From an uncultured Bacteroidota bacterium (lineage in GTDB: Bacteria; Bacteroidota; Bacteroidia; Chitinophagales; Chitinophagaceae), in assembly GCA_903906365.1 (NCBI GenBank), contig CAIVKC010000007.1, positions 1-64,000 on the forward strand: 64,000 nt of DNA. The letters run 5' to 3'. Below the pieces are notes generated by a model, which worked only from the letters and a program-made list of their open reading frames with translations, was not told where the DNA came from and searched no databases. Positions 61,553-64,000 of this stretch are shown here, piece after piece (position 1 is the first letter of the stretch; each line of letters opens with the position of its first letter). A program made the translations under genes and the position numbers.

Positions 61553-62794
61553 ATGGGCAGTACATTGATTATTAATATTGGTATTCTGGCAAATACCAGG
61601 GAAGCATGCCATTTATTAAGAGGTCAGGAATTGGCCCTTCTTCCCTGCATTGAAAATGCGTATCTGTTGTTAGAGGATGATCAGATTGCAGACTACGGGC
61701 CCATGTCGGAATGGGCCAATAATCAGAAGATCCCCGGTTCAGTCATCGATGCGCGCGGTGCAGTTGTTATGCCTGCCTGGTGCGACAGCCATACGCACCT
61801 GGTATTTGCGGGAAGCAGGGAAAATGAATTTGTGGACAAAATCAGGGGGTTGACTTACGCGCAAATCAACGCACAGGGAGGGGGGATTCTCCATTCTGCC
61901 AGAAAAATGAATGAAATCTCCGAAGATGAGTTATTTGTTCTGGCCTGGAAAAGGCTGGAGGAAATCAGTCATTTAGGCACCGGAGCCGTGGAAATCAAGA
62001 GTGGGTATGGACTGACCCTGGAGGGTGAACTGAAGATATTGCGCGTTATCCGGAGGCTAAGGGAGAAATCAAATATTTCCATCCGTTCCACTTTCCTGGG
62101 AGCCCACAGCTACCCGGAAGCCTACCGTGAAAATCACCAAGGCTATATTGCGCTCATCACAGATCAAATGTTACCGGCCATAGCAGCAGAAAAACTGGCT
62201 GATTATATTGATGTGTTCTGTGAAAGCGGTTTCTTTTCCCCGGAGGAAACGGCCTTGATCTGCCAGGCCGGCAAAAAATACGGACTCAAACCCAGGCTTC
62301 ACGTGAACCAGCTCAACAGTATCGGTGGAATCCAGGTGGGCATTGCGCAGGAGGCTATTTCACTTGACCACCTGGAAACGATGACAGCAGAGGATATTCG
62401 TGATTTGTCCGGTTCCAATACCATTGGGACCCTCTTGCCCTCTGCCGCCTTTTTCCTGCGAATGCCCTTTCAGCCGGCCAGACAACTTATCAGCAGCGGC
62501 GCAGCCATTGCCCTGGCCAGTGATTTCAATCCCGGTTCTTCACCGAGTGGAAATATGCAGTTTGTCGTTGCGCTGGCCTGCATCCAGATGAAGATGCTGC
62601 CCGAAGAAGCCATCAACTGTGCCACCCTCAACGGGGCTTATGCCCTTGAAATGGGCAGCGAACTGGGAAGTATCACCCGGGGCAAGCGCGCCAATCTGTT
62701 GTTTACCAAACCAATACCTTCACTGGCCTATATACCCTATAGCTTCGGCACCAACCTGGTGGATAGGGTCATGATCGGAGGGGAATTCATCTGA
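61553..62794 (+). CDS. hutI: Imidazolonepropionase
   Basis: Third step of histidine degradation: hydrolyses imidazolone propionate to N-formimino-glutamate. 413 aa, normal length. Signatures: MPAWCDSHTHLVFAGSRENE with the HxH, GGGILHSARKMNEISEDELF, EIKSGYGLTLEGELKILRVI, RSTFLGAHSYPEAYRENHQG, KPRLHVNQLNSIGG and DFNPGSSPSGNMQFVVALAC with the metal Asp. It is about 20 kb from hutH/hutU. No hutG/formiminoglutamase gene appears in the window. Confidence 0.96.
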   Translation: MGSTLIINIGILANTREACHLLRGQELALLPCIENAYLLLEDDQIADYGPMSEWANNQKIPGSVIDARGAVVMPAWCDSHTHLVFAGSRENEFVDKIRGLTYAQINAQGGGILHSARKMNEISEDELFVLAWKRLEEISHLGTGAVEIKSGYGLTLEGELKILRVIRRLREKSNISIRSTFLGAHSYPEAYRENHQGYIALITDQMLPAIAAEKLADYIDVFCESGFFSPEETALICQAGKKYGLKPRLHVNQLNSIGGIQVGIAQEAISLDHLETMTAEDIRDLSGSNTIGTLLPSAAFFLRMPFQPARQLISSGAAIALASDFNPGSSPSGNMQFVVALACIQMKMLPEEAINCATLNGAYALEMGSELGSITRGKRANLLFTKPIPSLAYIPYSFGTNLVDRVMIGGEFI

Positions 62795-62972
62795 GCCAGG
62801 AACCTGGCCCCTCCGGAGTGCCTATATACCAATCCAAATTATGGCGGTTTTGCAGACCCTGCCGGACTGCCAGGCAAAAACAACCCGTTGATCCGAGATT
62901 ACCTGACAGCTAGGCAACGGTGGCCCATGCCGGTGGAAATAATCGGCATAATACTTGGAATAACAGCATGCT

Positions 62973-64000
62973 ATGTTTAATAACCGGAAGAAATATAAAC
63001 TCGATTTCATTGATGCGGTTTCCCAACGGATTCGGGTTATTCCCTTTTCCGACAGCCGGCAAGGACTTGATTTCCTGGTTTCTTTCTTTTCGGCCATCCG
63101 GCCTTCCTCCCGCAAGGGTAAGGGAACAGCGGCACAGAATATGGAATTGGTGCTCTCCGAAATGGCCAGGCATCCCATATTGTTGACCAATCTGCAGCAT
63201 GCCCTGTTTTCACAATTGATTCATACGGATTTGTCCCAGGCACTTTCCAACAGCGGAATACCATTGGCCAGGGGATTCTGGGCTGAATTTTTCGGCAGGT
63301 TAAAGCACAAAATTCTGCCCCCCCTACAGAAGGAAAACGATTTTTTATACGTTATTAACCGTGTTTTTTTCAAAAGTTCTGATTTTTTGTGGGTAGAGGC
63401 AATACCCCGTGAAACCTGGGTCCGTTTTTTTGCAGGGATCGGGCTCACCATCCAGATTGATGATAAAAGGATCGTTCATCAACTGCTGCAGTCCCTTAAA
63501 GTGCTTGCTTTTCAGGTAGCCCAGCTCGGACTGGAAAAGGACATCCTGGATTTCCTGGATCTGCAGGATCAGGACATAAACCCATTTATCAGGCAAAACT
63601 ACCTGGTTCATGAATTGGAAAATTTATACCATTCCCCTGACGATATCTCCACCATAGGCAGACTGGCTGCAGACATCGGCAGGAGCCTGGAAGCCTGTCA
63701 CGCATCACTGGCTCACATCAGGCAAAACCATGACCGAACAGGGGCCAGCCTGCATCAGACCTACATCATGGTAATGCTAGCCAATAAGCTGGATCGTATG
63801 TCCATTTTGGTTGACCTGCTTGATCTGGACCAGCATTTTGATTTAGAAAAGTTTGTTGATTTTTTCAGAATGCTTGTCCGAAACGAAAACAGGAAAAACA
63901 GCATTCGTGAATTCTCCTCTCAATGCTTTGGCTACCTGGCTTACCAGATAGCCGAACATAAGGGTTCCAAGGGAAACAAGTATATCACTTCATCGCCCTC
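62973..64000 (+). CDS. COG4389-like (site-specific recombinase family) protein, 3' end outside window
   Basis: An uninterrupted frame from ATG 62973 to the right edge (342 codons, no stop). It reads MFNNRKKYKLDFIDAVSQRI then RVIPFSDSRQGLDF, with SLHQTYIMVMLANKLDRMSI then LVDLLDLDQHFDLEKFVDFF near 263-302 and YQIAEHKGSKGNKYITSS at the edge. The HQTY...LxRLxxLLDLL and IAEHxGxxGxxYI patterns are those I associate with the Gcr/SpcC recombinase-annotated family. Family recollection, not a search; enzymatic activity of this family has, to my knowledge, not been demonstrated well. Confidence 0.68.
   Translation, partial: MFNNRKKYKLDFIDAVSQRIRVIPFSDSRQGLDFLVSFFSAIRPSSRKGKGTAAQNMELVLSEMARHPILLTNLQHALFSQLIHTDLSQALSNSGIPLARGFWAEFFGRLKHKILPPLQKENDFLYVINRVFFKSSDFLWVEAIPRETWVRFFAGIGLTIQIDDKRIVHQLLQSLKVLAFQVAQLGLEKDILDFLDLQDQDINPFIRQNYLVHELENLYHSPDDISTIGRLAADIGRSLEACHASLAHIRQNHDRTGASLHQTYIMVMLANKLDRMSILVDLLDLDQHFDLEKFVDFFRMLVRNENRKNSIREFSSQCFGYLAYQIAEHKGSKGNKYITSSP

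Noticed and set aside
62793-62810. CCAGGAACCTGG palindrome after hutI as terminator
   Set aside because: No T run and very short stem.
1-64000. CRISPR arrays, tRNA genes, rRNA, IS elements or prophage
   Set aside because: No regularly spaced repeats, no transposase or integrase motifs, and no tRNA-like cloverleaf recognised by eye; a tRNA scan would be needed to exclude small RNA genes fully.

Overview
The window reads as a chromosomal stretch from a Bacteroidota bacterium, most like the Chitinophagaceae. Supporting signs are the repeated TAnnTTTG -7 promoter element with few Shine-Dalgarno sites, paired DUF3857/transglutaminase proteins, a membrane-anchored HU-CCDC81-type protein, an LVIVD-repeat lipoprotein, an ECF sigma factor followed by a membrane-anchored beta-barrel protein, futalosine-type menaquinone synthesis (MqnE), and a cold-shock/RRM/DEAD-box RNA toolkit. 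I see no rRNA, tRNA, CRISPR array, transposase or clear prophage; it looks like ordinary core plus lightly accessory chromosome. The placement is inferred from gene content only.

Layout. 1-9.1 kb: the tail of one gene, a hypothetical protein, a secreted amidohydrolase, a DUF985 cupin, the HU/SPOR-like membrane protein, a small membrane protein, an FKBP-type isomerase lipoprotein, serine dehydratase (sdaA), mqnE and a nucleoside permease. 9.2-19.6 kb: trxA, dnaE, an NlpC/P60 lipoprotein, a sterol-desaturase-family protein, a YkgJ-like cysteine-cluster protein, a metallo-beta-lactamase-fold protein, an MFS exporter, a deoxynucleoside kinase and folK. 19.6-30.3 kb: sppA, an ABC-2 permease without an ATPase, an SRPBCC protein, a DUF2911 protein, bioA, a four-gene ECF sigma / double-membrane-spanning protein / LVIVD lipoprotein / beta-barrel cluster, and queG.

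30.4-41.3 kb: two tandem transglutaminase-like proteins (one apparently without its catalytic cysteine), the xylose pair xylB-xylA, and histidine degradation genes hutH and hutU with a small acidic protein between them. The third histidine gene, hutI, lies 20 kb away at 61.6 kb. 41.4-53.7 kb: a WG-repeat protein, a lipoprotein, a hemolysin III family protein, a cold-shock protein, an AraC regulator divergent from a phytanoyl-CoA-dioxygenase-like/aldo-keto reductase pair, an SRPBCC protein, an SDR, a proline-iminopeptidase-like lipoprotein, a peroxiredoxin-thioredoxin operon and a flavin reductase/DUF2071 pair.

53.7-64 kb: a frameshifted PAS/degenerate histidine-kinase gene, an 850-bp gene-free stretch with a 19-bp perfect inverted repeat, a PEBP protein, an MFS permease, a ChrR-like orphan anti-sigma/cupin protein behind a three-copy 10-bp repeat, a DbpA-like helicase, an RRM protein, hutI, and the start of a COG4389-like (site-specific recombinase family) gene that runs off the right edge.

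The parts most worth following up are the ECF cluster at 25.3-29.4 kb, whose predicted anti-sigma protein seems to link cytoplasm and outer membrane in one chain; the PAS pseudokinase; the orphan cupin anti-sigma with its phased repeat; and the intercistronic and promoter-proximal inverted repeats.
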